A stretch of 64,000 nucleotides of DNA from the NCBI GenBank assembly GCA_934699095.1, contig CAKUVI010000003.1:186001-250000 (forward strand), read 5' to 3'. Every line of letters starts with the position of its first letter. Position 1 is the stretch's first letter. A program made the translations under genes and the position numbers. This document shows, in pieces, positions 26,448 through 36,700 of this stretch. The DNA comes from an uncultured Bacteroidales bacterium. GTDB taxonomy: Bacteria > Bacteroidota > Bacteroidia > Bacteroidales > WCHB1-69. The notes beneath the pieces were generated by a model, which made no database searches, had not been told where the DNA came from, and saw only the letters and a list, made by a program, of their open reading frames with translations.

Positions 26448-26468
26448 AAAGTACTTTGCGGTGCAAAG
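26448..26468. promoter_or_regulatory. Operator-like palindrome overlapping the creD-cluster promoter
   Basis: AAAGTACTTTG followed by five bases and CAAAG. The first 11 bases are identical to those upstream of creD. Its right half-site overlaps the minus-strand -7 element (26464-26471), a position that suits a repressor. Confidence 0.65.
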
Positions 26469-26471
26469 ATA
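26464..26471 (-). promoter_or_regulatory. -7 element of the creD cluster
   Basis: TATCTTTG on the minus strand, 21 nt upstream of the ATG at 26442. Confidence 0.6.
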
Positions 26472-26751
26472 CATTTTTTTTTAATTAAAACAAAAAAAAT
26501 GAAAAAAAACCATCATTCAAAATTTTACCAGATCATAGAAACCTATTAAAGAAGGAGACGGATAGACATACGATCTCTCCTTTATACAATTGACAGCCAT
26601 TGGATAAAATTAAACAAAATCCAAATCAAGGGGCAATCTTTCGTTTTAGTGATAATTGAATTTAAAGAATAATGTTAAAAAAAAAGTCAATATAGTAATA
26701 ATCAGGGAATTAATTTTGTTGAGAGACTACATTTTATAGACAAAAAAAACG
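26472..26751. other. AT-rich intergenic DNA between the creD cluster and recA
   Basis: Very AT-rich. A weak hairpin (AAGGAGA...TCTCCTT, 26552-26582) is the only structure noticed. There is no open frame worth calling and no LexA-like box that I recognise. Confidence 0.4.
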
Positions 26752-26759
26752 TACATTTG
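26752..26759 (+). promoter_or_regulatory. -7 element of recA
   Basis: TACATTTG fits TAnnTTTG and lies 26 nt upstream of the recA ATG. Confidence 0.55.
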
Positions 26760-26785
26760 CAACCTAATTTAAAATAAAAACATCA

Positions 26786-27808
26786 ATGGAGAAAGAAGAA
26801 AACAAAAACAGCGTAAATGCGGAAAAACTAAAAGTACTGAACTCGACTCTTGAGAAACTCGAAAAGACATTTGGCAAGGGTTCCATCATGCGCATGGGAG
26901 AGACGCACATCGAGGAGATGGATGTAATCTCCACTGGTTCAATTGGATTGGACACAGCATTAGGGGTAGGAGGATTCCCGAAGGGCAGGATAGTTGAGAT
27001 TTACGGACCTGAGTCATCTGGTAAGACGACGTTGGCCATTCACGCGATAGCAGAGGCGCAGAAACAGGGCGGAATTGCTGCATTCATAGATGCGGAGCAC
27101 GCTTTCGACAGGTTTTATGCGGAGAAATTGGGAGTAAACACAGCCGAACTTCTGATTTCGCAACCCGATAACGGGGAGCAGGCGTTGGAAATTGCCGACA
27201 ATCTCATCAGGTCCGGTGCGATAGACATCATAGTTATAGACTCAGTGGCAGCGCTCACGCCAAAGAGCGAAATTGAGGGTGACATGGGAGACTCCAAGAT
27301 GGGATTGCAGGCCAGACTCATGTCGCAGGCGCTGCGCAAGCTCACCGCCACGATCAACAAAACCGGCTGCTGCTGCATATTCATCAACCAATTGCGTGAG
27401 AAGATAGGCATCATGTTCGGCAACCCAGAAACCACAACCGGCGGCAACGCACTCAAATTCTACGCTTCAGTGCGACTTGACATCCGCCGCCAGACCCAAA
27501 TCAAAGACGGTGACACCGCTATTGGCAACCACGTCAAAGTGAAAGTTGTGAAAAACAAGGTTGCGCCTCCATTCCGCACCGCTGAATTCGACATCATGTT
27601 CGGGGAGGGAATCTCGAAAGTTGGCGAAATCGTCGATCTCGGCGTGGAATACAACATAATCAAAAAATCAGGTTCTTGGTTCTCATACGGAGACTCAAAA
27701 CTGGCGCAAGGCCGCGACAGCGTTAAACAGCTCCTAAGCGACAACCCGGAACTTTCCGATGAAATTGAAGCCAAAATTCGCGAAGCTATAAAGGAAAATA
27801 TGAAATAA
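26786..27808 (+). CDS. recA: Recombinase RecA
   Basis: 340 residues. Walker A GPESSGKTT (about 73-81), loop motifs and the QLREKIG and GNPETTTGGNALKFYAS stretches are characteristic. It forms the nucleoprotein filament for homologous recombination and SOS activation. The stop overlaps the ATG of the following TPR lipoprotein by one base, and ruvB follows, suggesting one recombination-linked operon. Confidence 0.98.
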   Translation: MEKEENKNSVNAEKLKVLNSTLEKLEKTFGKGSIMRMGETHIEEMDVISTGSIGLDTALGVGGFPKGRIVEIYGPESSGKTTLAIHAIAEAQKQGGIAAFIDAEHAFDRFYAEKLGVNTAELLISQPDNGEQALEIADNLIRSGAIDIIVIDSVAALTPKSEIEGDMGDSKMGLQARLMSQALRKLTATINKTGCCCIFINQLREKIGIMFGNPETTTGGNALKFYASVRLDIRRQTQIKDGDTAIGNHVKVKVVKNKVAPPFRTAEFDIMFGEGISKVGEIVDLGVEYNIIKKSGSWFSYGDSKLAQGRDSVKQLLSDNPELSDEIEAKIREAIKENMK

Positions 27809-28809
27809 TGAAAAAAATAACCGTCATATTGCTCTCCTTGGTACTCCTTGCTTCAGTGTCCTGCACTAACAAAGACAAGTACAAAGACCTTCCCGAAGAA
27901 CTTGCCGAACTGTGCATCAATATAGACAAACATCCGAAAAAAGCCGAAAACTACTACAAAAGAGCTAACTATTACTACCTCCACAAAGAGATAGAAAAAG
28001 GCATCGCTGATATGCAGACAGCCATCAAACTGCAGCCTGACAGCAGCAAATATTATGTGATGCTCTCGGATTTCTATTTTGCACAGCATGAGACCGACCT
28101 CACAGAAGAGATGCTTCTTAAAGCCATTTCAACAGATGAGGACAACAACGAAGCCCGTCTGAAATTGGCAGAATTGCAGTTCCATACGCGCCAGTTTGAC
28201 GACTGCAGCAAGACAATAGACGCTGCGGTGGAACGACAACCCCACAATCCAAAAGCATATCTCATTAAGGCATTCATGCTTAAAGATTTGCAAGATACCG
28301 TCGGCTATCTTCGTATGCTTCAATTGGTCATTGACCAAGATCCAAAAGAGACCAAAGCCTACTTGGAATTGGGTTATTTCTATCAGATGAAGAACGACCC
28401 TATTGCGGTTTCATATTATCAAAATGGCTTGAAATATGACCCTCAAAATGTAGAGTTACACTACAATTTGGGCAAAATGTTCCAAGACATGAACAAATTT
28501 GACGAAGCAGAACAGGAATACAAGACAGCCATCGCTATAGACTCAAACTACTTCCCTCCTTTCATCAATCTCGGATACATCTATTTGGACGACTACTTCA
28601 AAAAATACGATGAATCTGTGAAACTTTCGACCCGGGCAATGCAGATAAACCCTAACTCAGCCCTCGCAGTATGCAACAGGGGCGCAGCCTACGAATGCGC
28701 CGGCAACTACGTGGCAGCCCGCAAAGACTATGAGGAGGCGCTGAAACTCTCGACCAACTTTGAACCTGCAATTCTTGGTCTGAACCGACTTGACAAAAAG
28801 CAATATTAG
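27808..28809 (+). CDS. TPR-repeat lipoprotein
   Basis: 333 residues. The lipoprotein signal peptide has lipobox SVSC (about residue 16). The mature part consists of about eight tetratricopeptide repeats (ENYYKRANYYYLHKEIEKGI, KYYVMLSDFYFAQHE, VELHYNLGKMFQDMNKFDEA and so on). It should sit in the periplasm or outer membrane and bind proteins. It starts within the recA stop and ends 2 nt before ruvB, an odd place for an envelope protein. Confidence 0.88.
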   Translation: MKKITVILLSLVLLASVSCTNKDKYKDLPEELAELCINIDKHPKKAENYYKRANYYYLHKEIEKGIADMQTAIKLQPDSSKYYVMLSDFYFAQHETDLTEEMLLKAISTDEDNNEARLKLAELQFHTRQFDDCSKTIDAAVERQPHNPKAYLIKAFMLKDLQDTVGYLRMLQLVIDQDPKETKAYLELGYFYQMKNDPIAVSYYQNGLKYDPQNVELHYNLGKMFQDMNKFDEAEQEYKTAIAIDSNYFPPFINLGYIYLDDYFKKYDESVKLSTRAMQINPNSALAVCNRGAAYECAGNYVAARKDYEEALKLSTNFEPAILGLNRLDKKQY

Positions 28810-28811
28810 CA

Positions 28812-29843
28812 ATGAACGAAAATCTGGATCCAACCCAACAACACATGTCGGCCTCCGACAAAGAGTTTGAGAGAGCCATACGTCCTGCACAATTCACCGA
28901 CTTCCAGGGACAGAAGCAGGTCTTGGACAATCTCATGGTCTTTGTACACGCCGCCAAAGGCAGGGGTGAAGCCTTAGACCATGTCTTGCTCCACGGCCCG
29001 CCAGGATTAGGAAAGACCACCTTGTCACATATCATAGGCAACGAGATGGGCGTCAATGTCAGAGTCACTTCGGGTCCCGTAATCGACAAGCCAGGCGACT
29101 TGGCCGGGCTGCTGACAAATCTTGAGCCGCACGACGTGCTTTTCATTGACGAAATCCACCGTCTGTCGCCCGTTGTGGAAGAGTATCTTTACTCTGCGAT
29201 GGAGGACTATAAAATCGACATCATGATTGACAGCGGGCCGAGCGCTCGCAGCGTCCAGATCTCCATAAATCCGTTCACATTGGTGGGCGCCACCACGCGT
29301 TCCGGATTGCTGACGGCACCTCTGCGCTCCCGTTTTGGTATCAATCTGCGACTTCAATATTACGATGCACAGACACTTGGCAACATCATAAAACGTTCCG
29401 CATCGATTTTGGAAATCCCCATCGAAGATGATGCCGCATACGAGATTGCAAGCAGAAGTCGCGGCACTCCACGTATCGCCAACCTGCTCCTTCGACGTGT
29501 CCGTGATTTTGCGCAAATCAAAGGCGATGGCACTATCACATTGCCAATCACACAGATAGCCCTCACTGCACTCAACGTCGATAAACACGGCTTGGATGAA
29601 ATGGACAACCGCATTCTGAGCACTATAATCGAGAAGTTCAAAGGCGGACCGGTCGGCCTCAGCACTATCGCCACCGCCGTGGGCGAAGACTCCGGAACCA
29701 TAGAAGAGGTGTACGAACCATTCCTCATCCAGGAAGGTTATCTTATGCGCACCCCACGCGGCCGCGAGGCTACTGATTTGGCATTCAAACACCTCGGAAA
29801 ATCCAGGTACGTGTCGGAACAACCAGGACTTTTTGATATATAA
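28812..29843 (+). CDS. ruvB: Holliday junction branch migration helicase RuvB
   Basis: 343 residues. AAA+ ATPase with Walker A GPPGLGKTT (about 62-70), Walker B/DEIH (FIDEIHRLS), sensor-1 GATTRSG, arginine finger APLRSRFG, and a C-terminal winged helix (GFL-like FLIQEGYLMRTPRGR). With RuvA it drives branch migration. ruvA and ruvC are not in the window. Confidence 0.97.
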   Translation: MNENLDPTQQHMSASDKEFERAIRPAQFTDFQGQKQVLDNLMVFVHAAKGRGEALDHVLLHGPPGLGKTTLSHIIGNEMGVNVRVTSGPVIDKPGDLAGLLTNLEPHDVLFIDEIHRLSPVVEEYLYSAMEDYKIDIMIDSGPSARSVQISINPFTLVGATTRSGLLTAPLRSRFGINLRLQYYDAQTLGNIIKRSASILEIPIEDDAAYEIASRSRGTPRIANLLLRRVRDFAQIKGDGTITLPITQIALTALNVDKHGLDEMDNRILSTIIEKFKGGPVGLSTIATAVGEDSGTIEEVYEPFLIQEGYLMRTPRGREATDLAFKHLGKSRYVSEQPGLFDI

Positions 29844-29851
29844 CTCATTAA

Positions 29852-30970
29852 ATGTCAGAAATATACAATAAAATGACAATAAAAGAGGTAACACAATTTT
29901 TGGAAAGCAGATTTCCTCTCTATCTGCAGGAAGACTTTGATAATTGTGGCGTACAGTGCGGCAATGTGAACAACGAGATATCAGGAGCGATGGTCTGTTT
30001 TGAAATGACAGAGAAGATCATAGACGAAGCCATCAGCAAAAACTGCAATTTGGTAATTTCGCATCATCCGCTTATTCTGAAACGTGGCATCACCAAAATA
30101 GTGCCATCCGACAGAGTGGGTGCGATGATTTGCAAAGCTCTGGCTAACAATATGGTACTGTATTCCATGCACACCAATATCGACAGCGGCGAAGGCGGCG
30201 GCAATGACGTGTTCGCAGAAAAACTTGGTCTCTCTGACGTAAAAGTCATGGCGCCTGTCAAAGGCCTTTACCGCAAACTTGTTGTGAATCTCCCAGCCGA
30301 ACACTCCGAGAAACTGAAAGAAGCATTGTTCAAGATAGGCTGCGGTCAGCAGGGAAACTATCAGAAATGCTCCTATTCTACACTTGGCAAAGGTCAGTTT
30401 GAGCCGAATGGTGAGGCAAAACCTTTCATAGGGACACAGAATAATCTTGAAAAAGTTGAGGAGGAGCGCATTGAAATGATTTATCCTGCTTATCTTCAAC
30501 ACGCTGTGATTCAGACCATCTACGAGAATCATCCGTACGAAGAACCCGCATTCGACCTCATCAGTTTGGAAAATACCGAAAGAAAAGTGGGTCTGGGGCG
30601 CATCGGATTGTTGCCTAAAGAGATGGACTGCAAAGAGTTTTTCTCATATCTCAAGGAAAAGTTGAATTTGGAGCATCTCAGATATTGTGGTGACGAAGGC
30701 AAGAAAATCAGACGGGTTGCGGTTTGCGGTGGCGGCGGCGCCGGCTTTATCGACACCGCCATAGCCCTCAACGCCGATGCCTACGTCTCGGGAGACTTCA
30801 AATACCACGATTTCTTCAAATCCCATTCCGGCACTGTTTTGGTAGATATCGGGCACTATGAAGGCGAATGTTTTATTAAAAACATAATTTTCAACTTATT
30901 AAAAGAAAAATTTACTACTTTTGCAGTTTTAAGTTCAGAATTTGAAAATCTGAATGTTAAATACATCTAA
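29852..30970 (+). CDS. Nif3-like dinuclear metal-centre protein
   Basis: 372 residues from this start; 29873 is an alternative and gives the more usual N-terminus MTIKEVTQFLE. It carries the Nif3/DUF34 metal site: VISHHPLIL near residue 70 and, at the C-terminus, DIGHYEGE. A central insert of about 100 residues (the PII-like domain of longer Nif3 proteins) lies between. The family is broadly conserved; a GTP cyclohydrolase-type or phosphatase role has been proposed but is not settled. It lies 8 nt after ruvB and just before the zinc-ribbon gene, a pairing common in Bacteroidota. Confidence 0.9.
   Translation: MSEIYNKMTIKEVTQFLESRFPLYLQEDFDNCGVQCGNVNNEISGAMVCFEMTEKIIDEAISKNCNLVISHHPLILKRGITKIVPSDRVGAMICKALANNMVLYSMHTNIDSGEGGGNDVFAEKLGLSDVKVMAPVKGLYRKLVVNLPAEHSEKLKEALFKIGCGQQGNYQKCSYSTLGKGQFEPNGEAKPFIGTQNNLEKVEEERIEMIYPAYLQHAVIQTIYENHPYEEPAFDLISLENTERKVGLGRIGLLPKEMDCKEFFSYLKEKLNLEHLRYCGDEGKKIRRVAVCGGGGAGFIDTAIALNADAYVSGDFKYHDFFKSHSGTVLVDIGHYEGECFIKNIIFNLLKEKFTTFAVLSSEFENLNVKYI
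30916..30923 (+). promoter_or_regulatory. -7 element inside the 3' end of the Nif3-like gene
   Basis: TACTTTTG, 77 nt upstream of the zinc-ribbon gene start. It would let the zinc-ribbon protein be expressed without ruvB and the Nif3-like gene. Confidence 0.4.
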
Positions 30971-31000
30971 TTGTTTGACAATAAAACATTTATAAATAAT

Positions 31001-32053
31001 ATGGCAAAGAAGAAAGCTACCGAAGAAGATCTTGAAACTACCGTCAAAAAGACAAAATCAGGGAAAGTTGTTCCCAAAATGAAAAAAGTGGCTACCAAGA
31101 AAAACGAGGCTCCAGAGGTAGAAACTGCGGAAGAAGTTGTGGAAGAGCCGAAAGTGGTTGAAGAAGTTGCTGCCCCAAAACAGAAGGCTCCACGTCAGAC
31201 CACAAAGGAAACCATCATTGACGATGACGAAGTGACTGTTGAAAAAACATCCGATGGCGTTATTGAAGTCAAGAAACATGAATCCAACCAGAGCAGTGCC
31301 GAGGAACTTTCCATTGAACAGAAATTGCTTTCTCTCTATAATTTACAGAAGATTTGTTCAAAGATAGATGAGATCCGCATGATTCGCGGTGAACTTCCTG
31401 AAGAGATTCGCGACAATGAGGACGAGTATGAGGGAATGCGCACCAGAATCAACAAATTCACTGACGACATCAACAACCTTAATCTCAAGATAGCTTCTGA
31501 AAACACAAACATTGAAGAGGCTAATTCTTCCATCAAAAAATATGAAGAGCAGCAAAACTCTGTCCGCAACAATCGCGAATATGAGGCACTAAGCAAAGAG
31601 ATTGAGTTCCAACAACTCCAAATCCAAGTTGCTGAGAAACATAAAGAGAAACACTCCGCTGAAATAATTGAAAAGCAGGCCAAGATTGCTGAAGCCAACG
31701 AAAAGCTCAAGGAACTTGAGGAGATTCTGGAACACAAGAGGGCCGAATTGGAAGTTATTGTGGCTGACACAGAGAAAGAGGAGAAAGAGCTTGAAGCAAA
31801 AGCCGAGGATCTTCGCTCAAAAGTGAGTGACACCCGTCTTTTAACAGCTTTCGACCGCATACGCAGAAGCGCGCACAACGGATTAGCCATCGTTCGCATC
31901 GAACGCGACGCGTGCGGCGGCTGCTTCAGCAAAATTCCCCCGCAAAGACAACTCGACATCTGTCTCCACAAAAAAATCATCGTGTGCGAAGCCTGCGGCC
32001 GTATTTTCATTGATGACAAATTGGTTAAAGAACACGAAGGAGAAGAAGTTTAA
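31001..32053 (+). CDS. Coiled-coil protein with C-terminal C4 zinc ribbon
   Basis: 350 residues. The first about 100 are a disordered Lys/Glu/Pro-rich extension. Residues about 105-290 form a long coiled coil. The last 60 hold a zinc ribbon, CGGC...CEAC, with the family motif FDRIRRSAHNGLA. This is the C4-type zinc-ribbon family that is often next to Nif3; its cellular role is not known. The ATG at 31001 follows an A/T-rich leader; an in-frame ATG at 30971 is less likely because it immediately abuts the preceding gene. Confidence 0.88.
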   Translation: MAKKKATEEDLETTVKKTKSGKVVPKMKKVATKKNEAPEVETAEEVVEEPKVVEEVAAPKQKAPRQTTKETIIDDDEVTVEKTSDGVIEVKKHESNQSSAEELSIEQKLLSLYNLQKICSKIDEIRMIRGELPEEIRDNEDEYEGMRTRINKFTDDINNLNLKIASENTNIEEANSSIKKYEEQQNSVRNNREYEALSKEIEFQQLQIQVAEKHKEKHSAEIIEKQAKIAEANEKLKELEEILEHKRAELEVIVADTEKEEKELEAKAEDLRSKVSDTRLLTAFDRIRRSAHNGLAIVRIERDACGGCFSKIPPQRQLDICLHKKIIVCEACGRIFIDDKLVKEHEGEEV

Positions 32054-32146
32054 TTAAACCCTTAGTACAATAAATTGTCTATAAACTCGTTATCTGACGA
32101 AAAAATTTGATAGAACATTTAATACTCACCTTAAATTAACAAAAAA

Positions 32147-32962
32147 ATGAAAAAATTATTAAGCGTATTTTGCATGGCTGTATTAGCCGGAGGACTTTTG
32201 TTCTCATCATGCGGTAAAAACTTCACAATTACCGTAAACGTTAACAACGAAGGATGGGGTACCGTAACAGGTGCTGGTTCTTATGCTGAAAATGCTACCG
32301 CTACCATCGCTGCAACTCCTAATGCAGGCTACACATTCGTAAAATGGCAAGACGGCAACACCGACAACCCTCGTACTATCACTGTTACTGGAGACGCTAC
32401 CTACACAGCTATCTTCGAAGCTATCCCTGTTGAACCAACCGTAAACGTTACTTTCGACGGCTCAAACTGGACTGCTGGTGCTATCCAATCAGCTTACTAT
32501 GTAAACTATGGCAGCTGGGATGTTTATGCTCGTCAAAATGAAAGCAGCGCATACCCAACAGCTGACGTTTGCATGTACACCGACAAAAACACCGGTTCTG
32601 TATCTGACAACTGTTCAGAAAATGGTCAATTCAGCAATGAAAGCGATTTCGGCTGGGTTGAATATTACAAAGAAACCTACCTCGTTGATGGCAACAATAA
32701 CCCTTACGGTGACTGGTGGGCAAAATCAGCTACCACAAACGTAGCCGCCTTCGACGCTACTTCTCTTACAATGAGCGCTAACACAACAGCTACAATGTTC
32801 GACGCTGTATCAGCTCTCACAGGCGATGCTCCTGTAGGCGTTGATGCTGCCGCTACAGCTCCTATGACAGTTAACATGGTTAACATCACTCTCACAGAAA
32901 ACAATGCTGGTGGCAAAGCTTCTATGAGAAAACACTACACAAAATTATCTGTTGTTAAATAA
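32147..32962 (+). CDS. InlB-repeat lipoprotein
   Basis: 271 residues. Lipoprotein signal with lipobox FSSC (Cys22). Residues about 25-91 form one InlB B-type (divergent) repeat, recognisable from GWGTVTGAGSYAENATATI and GYTFVKWQDGNTDNPRTITV. The remaining 170 residues (Trp/Tyr/Asn-rich, then Thr/Ala-rich) are not recognised. The codon choice is unusually uniform (gct, aac, atc, gac preferred), which suggests strong expression. A strong terminator follows, so it is probably a monocistronic, abundant surface lipoprotein. Confidence 0.75.
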   Translation: MKKLLSVFCMAVLAGGLLFSSCGKNFTITVNVNNEGWGTVTGAGSYAENATATIAATPNAGYTFVKWQDGNTDNPRTITVTGDATYTAIFEAIPVEPTVNVTFDGSNWTAGAIQSAYYVNYGSWDVYARQNESSAYPTADVCMYTDKNTGSVSDNCSENGQFSNESDFGWVEYYKETYLVDGNNNPYGDWWAKSATTNVAAFDATSLTMSANTTATMFDAVSALTGDAPVGVDAAATAPMTVNMVNITLTENNAGGKASMRKHYTKLSVVK

Positions 32963-32983
32963 TTAATTTTGTTACAATTATAG

Positions 32984-33018
32984 AAAATGCTCACGCTCAA
33001 CAACGTGAGCATTTTTTT
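32984..33018 (+). terminator. Rho-independent terminator of the InlB-repeat lipoprotein gene
   Basis: ATGCTCACG and CGTGAGCAT form a 9-bp stem with an 8-nt loop and a following T run, 21 nt after the stop. Confidence 0.88.
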
Positions 33019-33032
33019 AAATCTTTCAGATA

Positions 33033-33554
33033 ATGAAAAAATTGAATTTCATATTTGCGTCTCTGATAGTCTCCCTGATCTTCGTTGGATGCAACAGCGA
33101 AAAAAATCTGATAGAGAAATCAGCCCAGGGCTACCTTGACGCAATGGGGAACTACAGAATCAGCGAAGCTGAAGCCTTCGCAACCGAGGAGACAATAGAG
33201 AACACCTTGCGCCAAATCGAAAAATACATCATGCCCAACCTCGATTCGACTTTCATGCAAAAGAACACCCCCGCAACTATTGTCATCAACGATGTAAAAA
33301 TATTGAGCGACACCGCCGCTGAGGTGGCCTACACAAAAACCACACCTATTCAGGTTCAGGAAGGCAAATTAGATATGCGGAAAAGAGGGAAAGAGTGGAA
33401 AGCACTTGTGAAAATCACCATTCCTGATGCTTTGAAAATAGAAAAGAAGGTTGACACTAAGTCGCTTGAAGAAAAATACAAAGGCAAACTCACAGTCGGC
33501 AAAAAAGGTGAAGAACCACCTACCAGAGGCCCTCAAGGTCCGGAAAGAAAATAA
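33033..33554 (+). CDS. Small lipoprotein, DUF4878/NTF2-like
   Basis: 173 residues with lipobox FVGC (Cys20). The mature part begins with KSAQGYLDAMGNYRISEAEAFATEETIENTL, similar to DUF4878-type lipoproteins with an NTF2/cystatin-like fold. The C-terminal 25 residues are polar and Gly/Pro-rich. The function is unknown. No co-directional partner follows; the next gene is convergent. Confidence 0.65.
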   Translation: MKKLNFIFASLIVSLIFVGCNSEKNLIEKSAQGYLDAMGNYRISEAEAFATEETIENTLRQIEKYIMPNLDSTFMQKNTPATIVINDVKILSDTAAEVAYTKTTPIQVQEGKLDMRKRGKEWKALVKITIPDALKIEKKVDTKSLEEKYKGKLTVGKKGEEPPTRGPQGPERK

Positions 33555-33741
33555 CTACTGTTGGCGTCAGGTATAACTGTCACACACCACCAATAGCTAT
33601 AATTATGGTGAATCAAAGTAAAATAGTAACCTGATTTGAAGGGGCCTGGAATTAAAGCCTACTATATTTTCCAGACATTATTAGAAGTTAATAAGTGTTT
33701 TTGCAACAACGTTCCATTTTGATATTGCTTTCGCCATTTTC

Positions 33742-36700
33742 CTACATCTTCACGAACTTTTTAGTTACGCGACGGTTCTTCCTATCGGTATAGGTCAGGG
33801 TATAGATGCCTTGCGTGAGGTTTGAAATACCAACAACGCTGTTATTTCCGGTGATATCCAATGACGCGCATACCCTACCAACCATATCGCGGATGATGAT
33901 ATTACCTGCAACCTCTTCATCTGTCTCAAAGCTCAAAGTTATAGATGTAGTGGCCGGATTAGGCATTATCTGCATGGAGGGCATTTGGTAAACTGGAACA
34001 TCTGAGCCAGTTTGATAGCAACCCAGGACTTCGTGTGTCATATAACATAGGGTATCGTCTTTGTGGACACACAGCAACAATGGCAGATGTGTTTCTAATG
34101 TAATTTGGTTCGAAGGTGGAAATATTCCGTATATCGGTCCTACACCCTCTATAAACCTTAATGAGATATTGTATTGTTTATAATATTCCGCTACTTCTGC
34201 TGAAGTTGCATAGAAATGATCATAAAAGTAGTCATTGTTGACACATGTCAAATATATTACTTTCTTGCCGGATACAAAAGCGACACTGTCAACTACCATT
34301 TTAATATCAGTATCATCATAATGCCATATACTATTGCCTTTAAGTGTGAATGTATCCCCCTCAGAAAGAGACATGTCGCACAGCAGATACTCTTCGTCAT
34401 CACCAGACATATATCTCGCATACAACCGGCCGTTGGTTGAATCCTCACGCAACAGAGCTGTTAGCAAAATATCGTCAGAATTCTTGTAATACAGCTTGTC
34501 ATCAACCATTACCGTGTCCTGCACATCAAATTCGAAGGATAAAGTCCCACTACAAGTATTAAAGAAATTCGGGTTGTACTCGTCAGAATAGCATGTCAAA
34601 AGATAGTAAATATCATACTCCCATGAACTGTTCCCGAAGAACGACTCATAACTGCCTTTAGGATGCGTCTTCGCGGAAGCGTTAGTCAGTGTGCCACCGT
34701 CAACAATAAGTTTGCCGCCAGGGTGCACAATGATTCGGGCTTGGCTTCCGATGTATGCAGTGTCATAAATAGTCATCACACCTCCTGAATCAACATCTAC
34801 TATACCCTTCAGAGTGACAAAAGCATCTGGTGAAAACGTCGCTTTGCAACCAGCACCTACGTGCAGCGTAGCACCCGCACCAAGCTCATATCCCGCCCCT
34901 GCTTCCACTGTAATACCGCTGTTCTCCGTGAGACTGAGCACTGATGTTGTATCCTGCCGGAAAAAAGAACCACTTAACAAGGTGAAATGTGTCTTTCCAG
35001 CGAAGAGACCTGTCTCCGGATCGCGTCTGTCCTGCGCGACAGTTCCATTCTGGGCAAGAGTGATTGTATTGCCTTGTGTTAGTACTGCCGTGTCTCTCAG
35101 CGCAATATTGCCCGTAAAACGCACATCGTTGGTGATGTCGTAGCTGTCCCATATAACATTGATGATGAAGTCGCCGGTACCAGCAACTGGCACCATCTCT
35201 ATGCTCAAACCTGAAAGGTATGTCGTGCTGGTGTTTTTCTCCTGCGAACTTGCATTGATAACTATGGAATGATACGGGTTGTTACTGTGGAATGTCCTTG
35301 TGTTACAGGTACTCGGATTCGTGCCCATATTTATCACAGTATGGCCTGTGAATGCATCGGAATTGTCGCCGATAAATGGAATGAAGTCGCGGTTCTGCCC
35401 TTCAACCACTATTCTCCAAGGGGCAAGCTCATTTGCAACATACAGCATGGTATCTTCGTCTGCCGGAACTATCTGCTTCTCTTGGTCATTGTATCCGCCG
35501 AAAGGGTTTGCCTTTCCACGCACCATTGCATAGGAGTGACTGTTATCGGAGACGCAATGCAGGTTATAGTTATCCTCCACAACCACATAGTCGTGGAAAC
35601 CCTCCGCTGATATTATCCTTAAATTGTCGCGGCCATAGCTGTCCCATACTTGCGAGTTTGTACCCTCAAGTACATCTCTGCCAACCTGATAGTAGGCATA
35701 GATTCCAGCTGCCCCACGCGGACGGCACGAGTGAGTGTTGGAATACTGAAGATAGTCAAGTTTGTCGTTTTCGCCAATTTTGTGGTTCTCAAGCCAAATA
35801 TACTGGTTTGGGGAGTTCTCAGAATCTTTATATGGCAGTTTTATGCGTACAACGTCGCCATAGGTTACGAAATCGCGCAGTAAAAAGCTCTTATTACCGT
35901 CCTCAATGGAAATACCAGACACTACAGAGGCAGTGTTTGATGTGTTGCGGGCCGAAATGTAGTCCACCGCCTGCGGGTGTTTCCAGTGCATGCGCCACCG
36001 CTCATAGCCGTTGCAGCCCACAAGGCCAGAGTTTGCGGCACCCATCAGGCCGTAACCACCCTGTATGTTAAGGAATGGCATCGCACAGCCCACATCGCGG
36101 TGGTTTCCACCAGATGTATGAAAATCATTAGTTCCAAAGAGACCATGTGAAATCTCATGTGTAACAATATTTGTAGGGTTGGCGAAGAAATCCCCATCGC
36201 CAACGCATTGGAGAGTGCTTACTCCCCCTGATCCACTTCCAGGATTGATTCCTCCATAGGCTAATGTGATATTTCTGATCAAAACATTCATCGCATTGAA
36301 GTCCTCACGATGCTTCCGCCCATACAGTGTTACCGCAGAATTATCAGAAATCATATTCAATGCAACTTTTTTGATATTATATCGGTTAAAAGAACCGTGA
36401 TTAAGTACCGTGCTCTCCCTGAGGTTCACGACAATAAAGTCACCCGTTATCTGAAGACTGTCAAACGACGACTCTCCATAAAGCCTTGTACATGACCCGT
36501 GCAATTGCCCTGGAACATACACAGTGTCCATCCAATCAAGTAGATAGGTTGGAATGGCAGCGTTATTGATACCCTCCAATGCAGGATCAGAAATGGGCGG
36601 CCAGAACTGACTGTTCTGGAACTGGTCGTTGCATTCGGGATGAACGTCATAAATAATGTTTACAAAGATGTTTAGATAATGTATTTTCTCGTCAGACCTG

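Noticed and set aside
29025..29894. 289-residue minus-strand frame opposite ruvB
   Set aside because: Antisense of a well-conserved gene; no domain or start context.
35433..36071. 212-residue plus-strand frame opposite the M6-like peptidase
   Set aside because: Antisense shadow with Pro/Ser/His-rich composition.
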